20,621 bases of DNA from an uncultured Flammeovirgaceae bacterium (GCA_937138955.1 CAKZPJ010000806.1:1-20621); one strand, 5' to 3'. Positions 1 to 8,681 are shown, counted from the stretch's first letter. Notes: a model not told the origin generated them from the letters alone. Made by a program: numbers and translations.

Positions 1-1780
1 GGTAGAGCCACAGTCAGAGACTAATTGGCGTCTGGCTAATAACTATAATGTAGCCCGGATTGGCTTTGTGAACAAAATGGATCGTCAGGGTGCTGACTTC
101 CTTGGGGTTTGTAAGCAGGTAAAAGAAATGCTGGGTAGCAACGCAGTCCCACTTCAGCTACCCATTGGAGCCGAAGAAAACTTCCGAGGAGTTGTTGATT
201 TGGTAAACAACAGGGGGATTATCTGGAATGAGGAAGATTTAGGTATGACTTTTACTGAAGTACCTATCCCAGACGATATGGTAGAAGAAGTAGCCGAGTA
301 TCGGGAGAAGTTACTGGAAGCAGTAGCTGAGTACGATGAAAGTCTAATGGAGAAGTTCTTCGACGATCCAGATTCTATCACTGAGGAAGAGATACTGACC
401 GCCCTACGGGCCGCCACAATTGATATGGCTATCGTACCAATGCTTTGTGGTTCGTCTTTTAAGAATAAGGGGGTGCAGACCATGCTAGATTATGTAATGG
501 CATTGTGTCCTTCACCGCTTGATCGAGATAAGATTAAAGGAATTAATCCCGATACAGAGGAAGAAGTGTTCCGTAAGCCTGATTTTAATGATCCTTTTGC
601 TGCTCTAGCATTCAAAATCGCTACCGATCCTTATGTAGGTCGTTTATGTTTTATTCGGGCGTACTCAGGAGTATTAGAGTCTGGTTCCTACGTATATAAT
701 ACCCGATCTGATAATAAAGAGCGTATTAGCCGCATCTTTCAAATGCACGCTAAGAACCAAAATCAAATTGATAGCTTGGGTGCAGGTGATATTGGAGCAG
801 TAGTTGGCTTTAAAGATATTAAAACTGGTGATACGCTGTGCGACCAGAATAATAAGATCGTACTGGAATCGATGGATTTTCCTGATCCAGTGATCGGGTA
901 CGCCATTGAGCCAAAGAAGCAAGCTGACGTAGATAAGCTAGGGATGGCTATTGCCAAACTAGTAGAAGAAGACCCTACGTTGCAAGTAAATACTGATGAA
1001 GAAACCGGGCAAACTATTTTGCGTGGTATGGGTGAGCTTCACTTAGATATTATTATTGACCGTCTGCGTCGTGAATTTAAAGTAGAGATCAACCAGGGTG
1101 CTCCCCAGGTAGCTTATAAAGAAACGATTACTACGGTAGTAGATCATAAAGAGGTATACAAGAAGCAAACGGGTGGTCGTGGTAAATTTGCCGACATAGT
1201 ATTTGAACTAGGCCCAGTTGACGAAGAACCTGATCCTAAAGAGGTTAGGAATGGTCTTCAGTTTGTAAATAACATTGTAGGTGGGGTTATTCCTAAAGAA
1301 TTTATTCCTGCCATTCAAAAAGGATTTGAACAGGCAATGAGTAATGGACCTTTAGCTGGTTACCCTATTGAGCATATGAAAGTTCGACTGTATCATGGAT
1401 CATTCCACGATGTTGATTCGGATGCACTTTCTTTTGAGCTTGCTGCGCGCATAGGCTTTAAAGAAGCAACTAAGAAGGCTAAACCTGTTCTATTAGAACC
1501 TGTCATGTCAGTAGAAGTGGTAACACCTGATGAATACACTGGTTCAGTAACCGGCGATTTGAATCGTCGGCGTGGAATTATGAAGGGAATGGATAGCAAA
1601 GGAGTTGCTCAAGTAGTTAAGTCAGATGTTCCGTTAAGCGAGTTGTTCGGGTACGTTACTGATCTTCGGACAATTTCATCTGGACGAGCTACCGCTACGC
1701 TTACATTCTCGCATTATGATCCAGTGCCCACCAGTATTGCTGAAACGGTTATTGCCAATGCTAAAGGCGAGTCAAAATAA
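1..1780 (+). CDS. fusA: Elongation factor G, 5'-truncated by window edge
   Basis: GTPase that drives tRNA-mRNA translocation on the ribosome and, with RRF, ribosome recycling. The reading frame is open from base 2 ([15 protein letters not shown]...), so the GTG at 68 is an internal valine codon and not a start. About 592 residues are present of a usual 690-700; the G1-G3 GTPase motifs lie off the window. Visible are the G4 motif NKMD (bases 71-82), a G5-like GSSFKNKG, the domain [11 protein letters not shown] motif, the domain IV segment [12 protein letters not shown] with the tip histidine, and the domain V stretch [18 protein letters not shown]. It is followed after 5 bases by rpsJ, the order of a str operon, which argues for the housekeeping EF-G and not a paralogue or a TetM-type protection protein. 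Confidence 0.97.
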   Translation, partial: VEPQSETNWRLANNYNVARIGFVNKMDRQGADFLGVCKQVKEMLGSNAVPLQLPIGAEENFRGVVDLVNNRGIIWNEEDLGMTFTEVPIPDDMVEEVAEYREKLLEAVAEYDESLMEKFFDDPDSITEEEILTALRAATIDMAIVPMLCGSSFKNKGVQTMLDYVMALCPSPLDRDKIKGINPDTEEEVFRKPDFNDPFAALAFKIATDPYVGRLCFIRAYSGVLESGSYVYNTRSDNKERISRIFQMHAKNQNQIDSLGAGDIGAVVGFKDIKTGDTLCDQNNKIVLESMDFPDPVIGYAIEPKKQADVDKLGMAIAKLVEEDPTLQVNTDEETGQTILRGMGELHLDIIIDRLRREFKVEINQGAPQVAYKETITTVVDHKEVYKKQTGGRGKFADIVFELGPVDEEPDPKEVRNGLQFVNNIVGGVIPKEFIPAIQKGFEQAMSNGPLAGYPIEHMKVRLYHGSFHDVDSDALSFELAARIGFKEATKKAKPVLLEPVMSVEVVTPDEYTGSVTGDLNRRRGIMKGMDSKGVAQVVKSDVPLSELFGYVTDLRTISSGRATATLTFSHYDPVPTSIAETVIANAKGESK

Positions 1781-1785
1781 TAGTT

Positions 1786-2091
1786 ATGAATCAGAAGATA
1801 AGAATTAAACTAAAGTCCTACGACCATAACTTAGTGGATAAATCCGCTGAAAAGATCGTTAGGGCAGTAAAGACAACAGGTGCAGTAGTAAGTGGACCAA
1901 TTCCATTACCGACGCGTCGGGAAATTTTTACCGTGCTGCGCTCTCCGCATGTGAATAAAAAAGCTCGGGAGCAGTTTCAGCTGCATACGTTTAAACGACT
2001 GGTAGATATCTATTCTAGTAGTAGTAAAACCGTAGATGCCCTAATGAAATTGGAACTTCCAAGTGGAGTAGACGTAGAAATAAAGGTATAA
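1786..2091 (+). CDS. rpsJ: 30S ribosomal protein S10
   Basis: Small-subunit head protein, also known as NusE, a partner of NusB and NusG in transcription antitermination. The 101-residue length is normal. The family hallmark is the extended loop with [12 protein letters not shown] at residues 53-64, followed by [10 protein letters not shown]. It begins 5 bases after fusA, so the two are almost certainly co-transcribed. Unlike the classical S10 operon, where S10 is the first gene and leads directly into L3, here an intrinsic terminator follows 22 bases downstream and rplC has its own promoter. S10 therefore appears to be expressed as the last gene of the str unit. Confidence 0.98.
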   Translation: MNQKIRIKLKSYDHNLVDKSAEKIVRAVKTTGAVVSGPIPLPTRREIFTVLRSPHVNKKAREQFQLHTFKRLVDIYSSSSKTVDALMKLELPSGVDVEIKV

Positions 2092-2113
2092 AACATACAA
2101 CATCCATTGAACG

Positions 2114-2149
2114 ATAACCAATTCTGAGTGTCAGGGTTGGTTATTTTTT
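2114..2149 (+). terminator. Intrinsic terminator after rpsJ
   Basis: ATAACCAA (2114-2121) pairs with TTGGTTAT (2137-2144). The stem continues inward as TTCTGA (2122-2127) against TCAGGG (2131-2136), giving 14 consecutive pairs including two G-U, closed by a GTG loop. The T-run at 2144-2149 follows directly. This is a textbook rho-independent terminator by shape and ends the fusA-rpsJ transcript. Confidence 0.9.
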
Positions 2150-2233
2150 ATCTCATACTAATTAGTGAGAAGTCAGTGAACTAGTAACATCTGTAAATCG
2201 TTGCAACGAGGCAGTTATTTACCAACCAAATAA

Positions 2234-2264
2234 TTTGTTAAGCTTAGGTAAATCGCTAAATTTG
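2234..2264 (+). promoter_or_regulatory. Bacteroidota-type promoter for rplC cluster
   Basis: A -33 element TTTG at 2234-2237 and a -7 element TAAATTTG at 2257-2264 are separated by exactly 19 bases, matching the Bacteroidota primary-sigma consensus (TTTG, about 19, TAnnTTTG). The match continues as TTTGCA, common at such promoters. Transcription would start at about 2269-2272, leaving a leader of roughly 50 bases before the L3 start. It sits just downstream of the rpsJ terminator, as expected for the head of a new unit. Confidence 0.82.
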
Positions 2265-2267
2265 CAG

Positions 2268-2287
2268 TCCTTTTACGGAAAAGAGGA
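2268..2287 (+). other. Possible hairpin at 5' end of rplC leader
   Basis: TCC-TTTT (2268-2274) can pair with AAAA-GA-GGA (2279-2287), leaving an ACGG tetraloop (2275-2278) and a two-base GA bulge. It would lie at or near the 5' end of the transcript made from the promoter at 2234-2264. It might protect the mRNA or bind a ribosomal protein, but it is short and A-U rich, so it may also be chance. Confidence 0.3.
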
Positions 2288-2318
2288 ATCTTTAGGAATA
2301 AAATTACATCATAGTATA

Positions 2319-2951
2319 ATGTCAGGCATTATTGGAAAAAAGATAGGGATGACTAGCGTCTTCGATGAAGAAGGTCGTAATGTTGCTTGTACAGTAATTG
2401 AAGCTGGACCTTGTGTGGTAACCCATGTAAAGAATGAAGAGTCCGATGGGTATAGTGCAGTACAATTAGGGTTTGGGGATCGTAAAGAGAAAAATACTTC
2501 TTCAGCTATGAAGGGGCACTTTAAGCGAGCAAAAGCTACGCCAAAAGCTAAACTAGTTGAGTTTAGAGACTTCCGAGTTGAGTTTGAAGACAAGGTGACT
2601 CTTGGTGGCTCAATTACAGTGGATGACGTATTTACCGAAGGCGATTTTGTTGATGCTATTGGGAAATCTAAAGGAAAGGGTTTTCAAGGAGTAGTAAAGC
2701 GTCACAACTTCGCTGGAGTAGGAGATGCTACTCACGGTCAGCACAACCGACAAAGAGCTCCTGGGTCAATTGGTGCTTGCTCTTTTCCTTCCCGAGTATT
2801 CAAAGGAATGAAGATGGCAGGACGAACTGGTGGAGGCCGAGTGAAGTTACTTAACTTACGAGTACTCAAAATTATTCCTGAAAAGAATCTTGTGTTAGTT
2901 AGTGGTTCAGTGCCAGGAGCAAGAAATTCAACCGTTGTTTTAGAGAAATAA
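2319..2951 (+). CDS. rplC: 50S ribosomal protein L3
   Basis: Early-assembling 23S rRNA binder whose long loop reaches toward the peptidyl transferase centre. I place the start at the ATG at 2319 ([15 protein letters not shown]), giving 210 residues, the family norm. The frame is open back to a TTG at 2235, but that codon lies inside the promoter -33 element and the extra 28 residues do not look like L3. The central loop [13 protein letters not shown] and [22 protein letters not shown] are diagnostic. In E. coli the residue after SIG is the glutamine methylated by PrmB; here it is alanine, so that modification site appears absent. L3 heads the large cluster. Confidence 0.97.
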   Translation: MSGIIGKKIGMTSVFDEEGRNVACTVIEAGPCVVTHVKNEESDGYSAVQLGFGDRKEKNTSSAMKGHFKRAKATPKAKLVEFRDFRVEFEDKVTLGGSITVDDVFTEGDFVDAIGKSKGKGFQGVVKRHNFAGVGDATHGQHNRQRAPGSIGACSFPSRVFKGMKMAGRTGGGRVKLLNLRVLKIIPEKNLVLVSGSVPGARNSTVVLEK

Positions 2952-2972
2952 TCATAAAGAAGTAATTCCAAC

Positions 2973-3617
2973 ATGGAAATTGCCGTAAAAAATATTCAAG
3001 GAGAAGATACCGGACGCTCGGTTACTCTAGAAGATAGCATCTTTGGCGTAGACCCTAATGACCATGCTATTTATCTGGATGTAAAGCAGTATATGGCAAA
3101 TCAGCGCCAAGGTACACACAAAGCAAAGGAACGAGCAGAAATTGCTGGATCTACGCGAAAGATAAAGCGTCAAAAAGGAACTGGTACTGCTCGGGCGGGT
3201 AGCATTAAGTCGCCAATATTCCGAGGAGGAGGGCGAGTTTTCGGTCCACGACCACGCGACTACAGTTTTAAGCTAAACAAAAAAGTGAAGCAACTAGCTC
3301 GTAAGTCAGCTCTTACTTACAAAGCGAAAGACAATCAAATTACGGTTTTAGAGGCATTCAACTTTGAGGCACCTAAAACTAAAAATTACTTAGGGTTACT
3401 CTCTACCCTTTCACTTCAGGATGGGAAATCTCTAATGGTGCTAGACACTCCAGACAAAAACATTACTTTATCGGCTCGTAACTTACCTAATACTAAAGTG
3501 GTTACTGCCAGTCAGCTAAATACTTACGAAATTTTAGATGCTAGCCATTTGATAATGAGCGAGGAGGCAGTCAATGTCTTGAAAGAAATGTATGATAAAA
3601 AGGCTAACAACAATTAG
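2973..3617 (+). CDS. rplD: 50S ribosomal protein L4
   Basis: Large-subunit protein whose extended loop lines the peptide exit tunnel next to L22 and is a site of macrolide-resistance mutations in other bacteria. The protein has 214 residues, slightly longer than the E. coli homologue (201). The tunnel loop lies at about residues 45-98 and includes [23 protein letters not shown] and the conserved [17 protein letters not shown]. It follows rplC by 21 bases. In E. coli L4 represses its own operon through the S10 leader; whether it acts on the short leader upstream of rplC here is unknown. Confidence 0.97.
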   Translation: MEIAVKNIQGEDTGRSVTLEDSIFGVDPNDHAIYLDVKQYMANQRQGTHKAKERAEIAGSTRKIKRQKGTGTARAGSIKSPIFRGGGRVFGPRPRDYSFKLNKKVKQLARKSALTYKAKDNQITVLEAFNFEAPKTKNYLGLLSTLSLQDGKSLMVLDTPDKNITLSARNLPNTKVVTASQLNTYEILDASHLIMSEEAVNVLKEMYDKKANNN

Positions 3618-3619
3618 AT

Positions 3620-3907
3620 ATGAATATTCTTAGAAAGCCTTTAGTAACCGAGAAAATATCGGAGCAGAACGAACAAGGAAAATACGGTTTTGTCGTAGAT
3701 CGGCGAGCCAACAAATTGCAGATTCGGGATGCGGTTGAAAAGATGTATGGTGTAACGGTAGACAGGGTTTGGACCATGAACTATCAAGGAAAAGCCAAAA
3801 GCAGGTATACTAAATCTGGAGTTATATCCGGAAAGTCTCCCAACTTTAAAAAAGCTATTATAAAAGTAGCTGATGGAGATATTATTGATTTTTACAGTAA
3901 CGTTTAA
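3620..3907 (+). CDS. rplW: 50S ribosomal protein L23
   Basis: L23 sits at the mouth of the peptide exit tunnel and is the docking site for trigger factor and the signal recognition particle. The 95-residue length and the N-terminal pattern LRKPLVTEKISE, followed by YGFVVDRRANKLQIRDAVEKMYGV, are typical. The C-terminal half has the basic loop KAKSRYTKSGVISGKSPNFKKAI. It begins two bases after the rplD stop codon, which suggests translational coupling. Confidence 0.97.
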   Translation: MNILRKPLVTEKISEQNEQGKYGFVVDRRANKLQIRDAVEKMYGVTVDRVWTMNYQGKAKSRYTKSGVISGKSPNFKKAIIKVADGDIIDFYSNV

Positions 3908-3919
3908 TAGTGAGGTAGT

Positions 3920-4747
3920 ATGGCAGTTAAAAAACTCAGGCCGATAACCCCAGGACAACGACATAGAATAGCCCCGGACTTTTCTGAAATTACTACTAAC
4001 AAGCCCGAAAGGTCGCTAGTAGTAACCCTGAAAAGGTCAGGTGGGCGTAATAATCAAGGTCGGATGACCACCCGAAATATTGGTGGTGGGCACAAACGAA
4101 AGCTGCGCCTGATTGATTTCAAGCGTCAAAAGGTAGATGTTCCTGCTACAGTGAAAACTATTGAGTATGACCCGAATCGTTCGGCGTTCATTTCGCTACT
4201 TGAGTATCAGGATGGCGAGAAGGCTTATATAATTGCACCATCAGGACTGAAAGTTGGTCAACAAGTTATATCGGGTTCTTCAGCGGCCCCAGAAGTAGGA
4301 AACTGCCTTCCTCTATCTTCTATCCCATTAGGTACAGTAGTACATAATATTGAGTTGACTCCTGGTAAAGGTGGTCAAATGGCTCGAGGAGCGGGAGCAT
4401 ATGCCCAGTTATTAGCTCGTGAAGGTAAGTACGTAACTGTGAAGTTGCCTTCTGGCGAGATGCGAATGATTCTTTCCGCTTGCGTGGCTACAGTTGGATC
4501 AGTATCAAACACTGACCATATGAACGTGACCCATGGTAAAGCGGGTCGCCGACGTTGGCTAGGCCGTCGGCCTAGAACCAGAGGTGTTGCTATGAACCCG
4601 GTTGATCACCCAATGGGAGGTGGTGAAGGAAGAGCTTCAGGCGGGCACCCTCGTTCGCGAAATGGTGTGATCGCCAAGGGGTACAAAACTCGTCGGCCTA
4701 AGAAGTACTCGAATCGTCTAATTGTTAGTAGAAAGAAAAAGAAATAA
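3920..4747 (+). CDS. rplB: 50S ribosomal protein L2
   Basis: One of the most conserved large-subunit proteins, needed for subunit association and for shaping the peptidyl transferase centre. It has 275 residues, the usual length. The OB-fold and SH3-like RNA-binding core spans about residues 60-200, and the C-terminal signature [19 protein letters not shown] lies at 226-244. His230 corresponds to the functionally important E. coli His229. A GAGGT at 3912-3916 resembles a Shine-Dalgarno sequence but is only 3 bases from the ATG, probably too close to act as one. The stop codon abuts the rpsS start with no spacer. Confidence 0.98.
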   Translation: MAVKKLRPITPGQRHRIAPDFSEITTNKPERSLVVTLKRSGGRNNQGRMTTRNIGGGHKRKLRLIDFKRQKVDVPATVKTIEYDPNRSAFISLLEYQDGEKAYIIAPSGLKVGQQVISGSSAAPEVGNCLPLSSIPLGTVVHNIELTPGKGGQMARGAGAYAQLLAREGKYVTVKLPSGEMRMILSACVATVGSVSNTDHMNVTHGKAGRRRWLGRRPRTRGVAMNPVDHPMGGGEGRASGGHPRSRNGVIAKGYKTRRPKKYSNRLIVSRKKKK

Positions 4748-5026
4748 ATGGCACGTTCATTAAAAAAAGGACCCTACATAGATTTTCGCCTTGAAAAGAA
4801 GGTGGAAGCAATGAGTCAGTCCAATAAGAAGTCAGTAATTAAGACTTGGTCTCGCCGTTCTATGATTTCTCCTGATTTTGTAGGGCAAACCTTTGCTGTG
4901 CATAATGGGAATAAATTTATTCCGGTATATATCACTGAGAATATGGTGGGTCATAAGTTAGGTGAATTTGCTCCAACGCGTAATTTCCGCGGGCATATTT
5001 CTAAAAAAGATAAAGGCAGACGATAA
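4748..5026 (+). CDS. rpsS: 30S ribosomal protein S19
   Basis: Small-subunit head protein that pairs with S13 and contacts the A-site finger and the P-site tRNA region. The 92 residues open with the family hallmark [15 protein letters not shown] and contain [16 protein letters not shown] and [14 protein letters not shown] near the end. Its ATG follows the rplB TAA directly, with zero bases between, so it is likely translated by ribosomes finishing L2. Confidence 0.97.
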   Translation: MARSLKKGPYIDFRLEKKVEAMSQSNKKSVIKTWSRRSMISPDFVGQTFAVHNGNKFIPVYITENMVGHKLGEFAPTRNFRGHISKKDKGRR

Positions 5027-5028
5027 TT

Positions 5029-5400
5029 ATGGAAGCGGTAGCAAAATTACGTAATGAACCTACTTCGGCTCGCAAAATGCGTTTGGTAGCCGACATGATT
5101 CGCGGCAGAAATGTATATGAGGCTCTTAATATCCTCAAATTTGAATCCAAAAGTGGGGCGGTTAAGTTTGAGAAGTTATTGGTTTCGGCCATTGCTAATT
5201 GGCAAGAGTTGAATGAAGATGAGCGATCAGATGAAGCCAATTTATATGTAAAAGAAGTTCGGGTAGATGGTGCTCGCATATTGAAGCGTTTACGTCCGGC
5301 TCCTCAGGGGCGAGCTCACCGCATTCGTAAGCGTTCTAATCATGTTACGCTAATAATAGATAGTAATGCTGTTGAACAAGAAACTCAATCTGAAGATTAG
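5029..5400 (+). CDS. rplV: 50S ribosomal protein L22
   Basis: Binds all domains of 23S rRNA; its long beta-hairpin forms the tunnel constriction with L4. The hairpin is at about residues 78-110, with [20 protein letters not shown] and then [13 protein letters not shown]. At 123 residues it is slightly longer than the E. coli protein (110); the difference includes an acidic C-terminal tail from about residue 113 ([10 protein letters not shown]). The junction with rpsS reads TAATTATG, with two bases between stop and start. Confidence 0.97.
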   Translation: MEAVAKLRNEPTSARKMRLVADMIRGRNVYEALNILKFESKSGAVKFEKLLVSAIANWQELNEDERSDEANLYVKEVRVDGARILKRLRPAPQGRAHRIRKRSNHVTLIIDSNAVEQETQSED

Positions 5401-5408
5401 ATTTTATT

Positions 5409-6143
5409 ATGGGACAGAAGATTAACCCAATTGCTTTACGACTAGGCATTATTAAAGGCTGGGATTCTAACTGGTATGGTGGAAAAGATTTTTCCGACAA
5501 GCTGGTAGAAGACCATGAGATACGCAAATATATTGATGCTCGCTTATCCCGAGGTGGAGTTTCCAAAGTGATCATTGAGCGTACACTTAAACGTATTACA
5601 TTGACAATTCATACGGCTCGCCCGGGAGTTGTAATCGGTAAGGGTGGACAGGAAGTTGATAAGCTAAAAGAAGAGCTAAAGAAACTTACCGGTAAAGATA
5701 TTCAGATTAACATTTACGAAATAAAACGCCCTGAACTAGATGCCAAGCTTATTGGTGACTCAATTGCTCAACAGCTTCAGGCGAGAATATCGTATCGTCG
5801 GGCTATGAAGCAAGCGCTAGCTTCCGCTCTGCGTGTAGGGGCTGAAGGAATAAAAATCAAAGTCTCTGGTCGGCTAGGTGGTGCTGAAATGGCACGAACT
5901 GAACAATATAAAGAAGGGCGTATTCCTCTTCATACTTTGCGGGCTGATATTGACTACGCAATTTCTGAAGCTAATACAATCTACGGAAAAATAGGTATCA
6001 AGGTCTGGGTTTTCCGGGGTGAAGTATTCGGGAAACGCGATTTGTCTCCTAATGTAGGTAACCAAAGTGGAAACACTGGTGGTAGTGGAGGACGTGGAGA
6101 TCGTCGTAGAGAAGGTGGGCGAGGCCGAAGAAGAAACCGATAA
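5409..6143 (+). CDS. rpsC: 30S ribosomal protein S3
   Basis: Forms part of the mRNA entry channel with S4 and S5 and contributes to the ribosome's helicase activity. An N-terminal type II KH domain is present, with the RNA-binding GxxG as [12 protein letters not shown] near residues 75-86. The S3 C-terminal domain follows with [13 protein letters not shown] (128-140) and the [12 protein letters not shown] segment (154-165). After about residue 212 comes a tail rich in Gly, Arg and Ser ([19 protein letters not shown]) that is compositionally unlike the rest and probably disordered. Total 244 residues, against 233 in E. coli. Confidence 0.97.
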   Translation: MGQKINPIALRLGIIKGWDSNWYGGKDFSDKLVEDHEIRKYIDARLSRGGVSKVIIERTLKRITLTIHTARPGVVIGKGGQEVDKLKEELKKLTGKDIQINIYEIKRPELDAKLIGDSIAQQLQARISYRRAMKQALASALRVGAEGIKIKVSGRLGGAEMARTEQYKEGRIPLHTLRADIDYAISEANTIYGKIGIKVWVFRGEVFGKRDLSPNVGNQSGNTGGSGGRGDRRREGGRGRRRNR

Positions 6144-6154
6144 GATAACTAGCT

Positions 6155-6577
6155 ATGTTACAGCCGAAAAGAACAAAATTTAGAAAGAAGCAAAAAGGCC
6201 GGGTTAAAGGATTAGCTCAGCGAGGACATACCGTTGCTTTTGGTAGCTTCGGATTAAAAACGCTTGAGCCAGCCTGGATTACCAGTCGGCAGATTGAATC
6301 AGCACGTATTGCCATGACTCGCTATATGAAGCGGGAAGGTCAAGTATGGATTCGAATTTTCCCCGATAAACCCGTGACTAAAAAACCGGCTGAAGTGCGG
6401 ATGGGTAAAGGAAAGGGAGCACCCGAATATTGGGTGGCTACTGTGAAACCGGGTCGAATCATGTTTGAAGTATCGGGGGTATCTACTGAAATAGCTAAGG
6501 AAGCATTGCGGTTAGCTGCCCAAAAACTTCCGGTAAGCACTAAATTTGTTGTTCGTAAAGATTACGTAGGAAAGTAA
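6155..6577 (+). CDS. rplP: 50S ribosomal protein L16
   Basis: Late-assembling protein that helps position the A-site tRNA acceptor arm on the large subunit. The 140 residues begin with [19 protein letters not shown], and the [14 protein letters not shown] motif (83-96) is present with the arginine that is hydroxylated in some other bacteria. It is 11 bases after rpsC and separated from rpmC by a single base, keeping the conserved S3-L16-L29-S17 order. Confidence 0.97.
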   Translation: MLQPKRTKFRKKQKGRVKGLAQRGHTVAFGSFGLKTLEPAWITSRQIESARIAMTRYMKREGQVWIRIFPDKPVTKKPAEVRMGKGKGAPEYWVATVKPGRIMFEVSGVSTEIAKEALRLAAQKLPVSTKFVVRKDYVGK

Positions 6578-6578
6578 T

Positions 6579-6776
6579 ATGAAAAACGAAGAAATCAGGT
6601 CCATGTCTACAGACGAATTGATGGAGACACTAAAGTCTGAGCAAGATAATCTAACTAGACTACGATTTGCTCACGCTATTTCGCCGATCGAGAATCCAAC
6701 GAAAATTAGAGTTTCTCGTAAAACCATCGCTCGTATTAAAACTGCACTACGAGCTCAAGAACTGGCTAATAACTAA
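6579..6776 (+). CDS. rpmC: 50S ribosomal protein L29
   Basis: Small two-helix protein at the tunnel exit, beside L23. It has 65 residues. The first helix runs about 2-33 (EEIRSMSTDELMETLK then QDNLTRLRFAHA) and the second about 43-62 (RVSRKTIARIKTALRAQE), the usual L29 arrangement. The start is one base after the rplP stop; the preceding AGGAAAG lies inside the end of rplP and is at most a weak Shine-Dalgarno match. Confidence 0.95.
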   Translation: MKNEEIRSMSTDELMETLKSEQDNLTRLRFAHAISPIENPTKIRVSRKTIARIKTALRAQELANN

Positions 6777-6782
6777 GAGATT

Positions 6783-7046
6783 ATGGAGCAGAAAGAACGC
6801 AATCTACGTAAAGAACGTATTGGGCAAGTTCTCAGTAACAAAATGGAGAAATCAATTACCATTTCTGTTGAAAGGAAGGTAAAGCACCCAACCTACGGTA
6901 AGTTTATACGAAAAACCACCAAGTTTTTAGCCCACGATGAAAATAACGACTGTGGTATTGGTGATACAGTCCGTATTATGGAAACCCGTCCGCTAAGTAA
7001 AAACAAGCGGTGGCGTTTAGTGGAAATTATTGAAAGAGCTAAGTAA
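6783..7046 (+). CDS. rpsQ: 30S ribosomal protein S17
   Basis: OB-fold protein binding 16S rRNA helix 11 in the body of the small subunit. The 87 residues contain [39 protein letters not shown] and the diagnostic [20 protein letters not shown]. It follows rpmC by 6 bases with an AGATTATG start context. The 71-residue frame at 6667-6882 overlaps it out of phase and lacks any family resemblance, so S17 is the real gene here. Confidence 0.96.
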   Translation: MEQKERNLRKERIGQVLSNKMEKSITISVERKVKHPTYGKFIRKTTKFLAHDENNDCGIGDTVRIMETRPLSKNKRWRLVEIIERAK

Positions 7047-7048
7047 TT

Positions 7049-7417
7049 ATGATACAGCAAGAGTCCAGGCTAAACGTAGCGGATAATAGCGGAGCGAAAG
7101 AAGTGCTTTGTATCCGTGTGCTAGGTGGAACCAAACGTCGCTATGCTTCGGTTGGTGATAAGATAGTAGTAACTGTAAAGTCGGCTATTTCTTCTAGCAG
7201 TTTGAAGAAGGGTACAGTTTCTAAGGCAGTAATTGTTCGCACCAAAAAGGAAGTACGTCGGAAAGATGGCTCCTATATCCGTTTTGAGGAAAACGCTGCG
7301 GTGCTGCTTACGGCTAATGATGAACCACGAGGAACTCGGATATTTGGGCCAGTAGCTCGCGAATTACGCGAGAAGCAGTTTATGAAAATTGTTTCACTAG
7401 CTCCTGAAGTACTATAA
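7049..7417 (+). CDS. rplN: 50S ribosomal protein L14
   Basis: Lies at the subunit interface, forming bridges with 16S rRNA, and is the target of the silencing factor RsfS. It has 122 residues, exactly the usual length. [19 protein letters not shown] is the conserved N-terminus, and [14 protein letters not shown] near residues 95-108 is the conserved C-terminal segment. The junction with rpsQ is TAATTATG (two-base gap). Confidence 0.98.
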   Translation: MIQQESRLNVADNSGAKEVLCIRVLGGTKRRYASVGDKIVVTVKSAISSSSLKKGTVSKAVIVRTKKEVRRKDGSYIRFEENAAVLLTANDEPRGTRIFGPVARELREKQFMKIVSLAPEVL

Positions 7418-7420
7418 ACT

Positions 7421-7753
7421 ATGGCTAAGCTTAAGAAAAAGAAACTTAAAATCAAATCTGGAGATACTGTAAAGGTAGTTTCAGGTAATGATAAAGGTAA
7501 AACCGGAAAAGTTACATCGGTGCTTGTTACCGAGGATAAACTGTTGGTTGAAGATGTTAACGTAGTTACTAAACACGTTAAGCCTTCTGCTCAAAATCCT
7601 GAAGGTGGACGTAATAAGCAAGAGGCACCTATACACATTAGTAATGTAATGCTAGTCAACCCTGCCACTGGAGAACCTACCAAGGTAGGCAGAAGGAAAG
7701 ATGATAAGGGCAAGATTCAGCGATACAGCAAAGCAACTGGAGAGTTAATTTAA
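7421..7753 (+). CDS. rplX: 50S ribosomal protein L24
   Basis: Assembly-initiating protein that binds the 5' end of 23S rRNA. The KOW motif is visible at residues 11-31 as [40 protein letters not shown] and [15 protein letters not shown] follow, as in the family. It has 110 residues with a lysine-rich N-terminus ([12 protein letters not shown]). It starts three bases after rplN. Confidence 0.97.
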   Translation: MAKLKKKKLKIKSGDTVKVVSGNDKGKTGKVTSVLVTEDKLLVEDVNVVTKHVKPSAQNPEGGRNKQEAPIHISNVMLVNPATGEPTKVGRRKDDKGKIQRYSKATGELI

Positions 7754-7755
7754 TT

Positions 7756-8328
7756 ATGGCAACTACCGAAATATATATTCCGCGCTTAAAGCAAAAATTT
7801 CAAGAGGAGATTACTCCTCAGTTAAAAGAGCGATTTGAGTATTCTTCAGTAATGCAAGTTCCTCGTCTAGCGAAGATCGCAGTTAATAAAGGAATTGGCG
7901 ATGCGGTAGCTGATAAGAAGCTAGTAGATGTGGGAGTAGAAGAGTTAACAATGATTACTGGTCAAAAAGCAGTTTCAACTATTGCTAAGAAGTCAGTATC
8001 TAACTTTAAACTACGTGAGTTCATGCCAATTGGGGCAAAAGTAACATTACGGGGCAATCGCATGTACGAATTTTTAGATCGCCTTATGTCAGTAGCTTTG
8101 CCTCGGGTGCGCGATTTTCGCGGTATAAACGATAAAGGCTTTGATGGGAGAGGTAATTATACATTAGGGGTAAAAGAACAAATTATATTTCCAGAAATTA
8201 GTATTGATAAAGTAAATCGAATTTCTGGAATGGATATTACGTTTGTTACTACGGCACAAACCGATGAAGAAGCCTATGAGCTTTTAAAAGCATTCGGAAT
8301 GCCATTTGCAAACCGAAACGCATCTTAA
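7756..8328 (+). CDS. rplE: 50S ribosomal protein L5
   Basis: Binds 5S rRNA, forms the central protuberance and contacts S13 and the P-site tRNA. The 190 residues include the conserved [38 protein letters not shown] and the [17 protein letters not shown] segment. The C-terminus ends [10 protein letters not shown], as is usual (GMPF). It is preceded by rplX with a TAATTATG junction. It is about 10 residues longer than E. coli L5, mainly at the N-terminus. Confidence 0.97.
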   Translation: MATTEIYIPRLKQKFQEEITPQLKERFEYSSVMQVPRLAKIAVNKGIGDAVADKKLVDVGVEELTMITGQKAVSTIAKKSVSNFKLREFMPIGAKVTLRGNRMYEFLDRLMSVALPRVRDFRGINDKGFDGRGNYTLGVKEQIIFPEISIDKVNRISGMDITFVTTAQTDEEAYELLKAFGMPFANRNAS

Positions 8329-8331
8329 ATT

Positions 8332-8601
8332 ATGGCAAGAAAATCAGTTATCGCTCGAGAAAGAAAACGCCAACGCTTAGTTGAAAAGTACGCTGAAAAG
8401 CGAGCTGAGTTAAAGGCGCAAGGTGATTATGAAGCTTTAGATAAGCTACCCAGAAATGCTTCGCCGGTTCGATTACACAATCGTTGTAAATTAACCGGAC
8501 GTCCTAAAGGATACATGCGGAAGTTCGGAATTTCGCGGGTTACCTTCCGTGAATTAGCTTCCAATGGAAAAATTCCAGGCATCACTAAAGCAAGCTGGTA
8601 A
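8332..8601 (+). CDS. rpsN: 30S ribosomal protein S14, zinc-free form
   Basis: Small-subunit head protein near S3 and S10. It is the long (89-residue) form lacking the two CxxC pairs of the zinc-binding short form; only one Cys is present, in [18 protein letters not shown]. The N-terminal half ([20 protein letters not shown]) is helical and basic. The end [11 protein letters not shown] is the family C-terminus. It is the last gene before an 80-base gap that appears to hold a promoter, so it may mark the end of a sub-unit of the cluster. Confidence 0.96.
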   Translation: MARKSVIARERKRQRLVEKYAEKRAELKAQGDYEALDKLPRNASPVRLHNRCKLTGRPKGYMRKFGISRVTFRELASNGKIPGITKASW

Positions 8602-8618
8602 AAAATAGCAATATATTT

Positions 8619-8647
8619 TTTGCAAAGGGAAGAAAATCTTACCTTTG
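8619..8647 (+). promoter_or_regulatory. Probable internal promoter upstream of rpsH
   Basis: TTTG at 8619-8622 and TACCTTTG at 8640-8647 match the Bacteroidota -33 and -7 elements with a 17-base spacer, at the short end of the accepted range; the -7 continues as TTTGCA. Transcription would start at about 8653-8656, some 28 bases before the rpsH ATG. The site is in the only gap over 65 bases inside the cluster. Both elements lie within an inverted repeat (separate entry), so a terminator or operator role is the alternative. Confidence 0.6.
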
Positions 8648-8650
8648 CAA
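8620..8650 (+). repeat. Inverted repeat in rpsN-rpsH gap
   Basis: TTGCAAAGG (8620-8628) is the exact reverse complement of CCTTTGCAA (8642-8650). Inside, AAGA (8630-8633) can pair with TCTT (8637-8640) over an AAA loop, after one G-A mismatch. As RNA this is a 9+4 pair hairpin, followed after four bases by TTTTT (8655-8659), a displaced and weak U-tract. It could attenuate read-through from rpsN, act as an operator over the promoter, or arise because both promoter boxes contain TTTGC-like sequence. Confidence 0.65.
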
Positions 8651-8681
8651 TCCGTTTTTCAAAGCGGCAAAGAAAAACAGT

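Noticed and set aside
68..70. GTG at 68 as an EF-G start
   Set aside because: The frame is open and clearly EF-G-like from base 2; this is the valine before the NKMD motif.
2235..2318. N-terminal extension of L3 from a TTG at 2235
   Set aside because: The codon falls in the promoter -33 element, the start site would be downstream of it, and the 28 added residues do not resemble L3.
3912..3916. Shine-Dalgarno GAGGT before rplB
   Set aside because: Only 3 bases from the ATG, too close for normal anti-Shine-Dalgarno pairing.
6667..6882. 71-residue ORF across the rpmC-rpsQ junction
   Set aside because: Out of frame with two clear ribosomal genes and without any family pattern.
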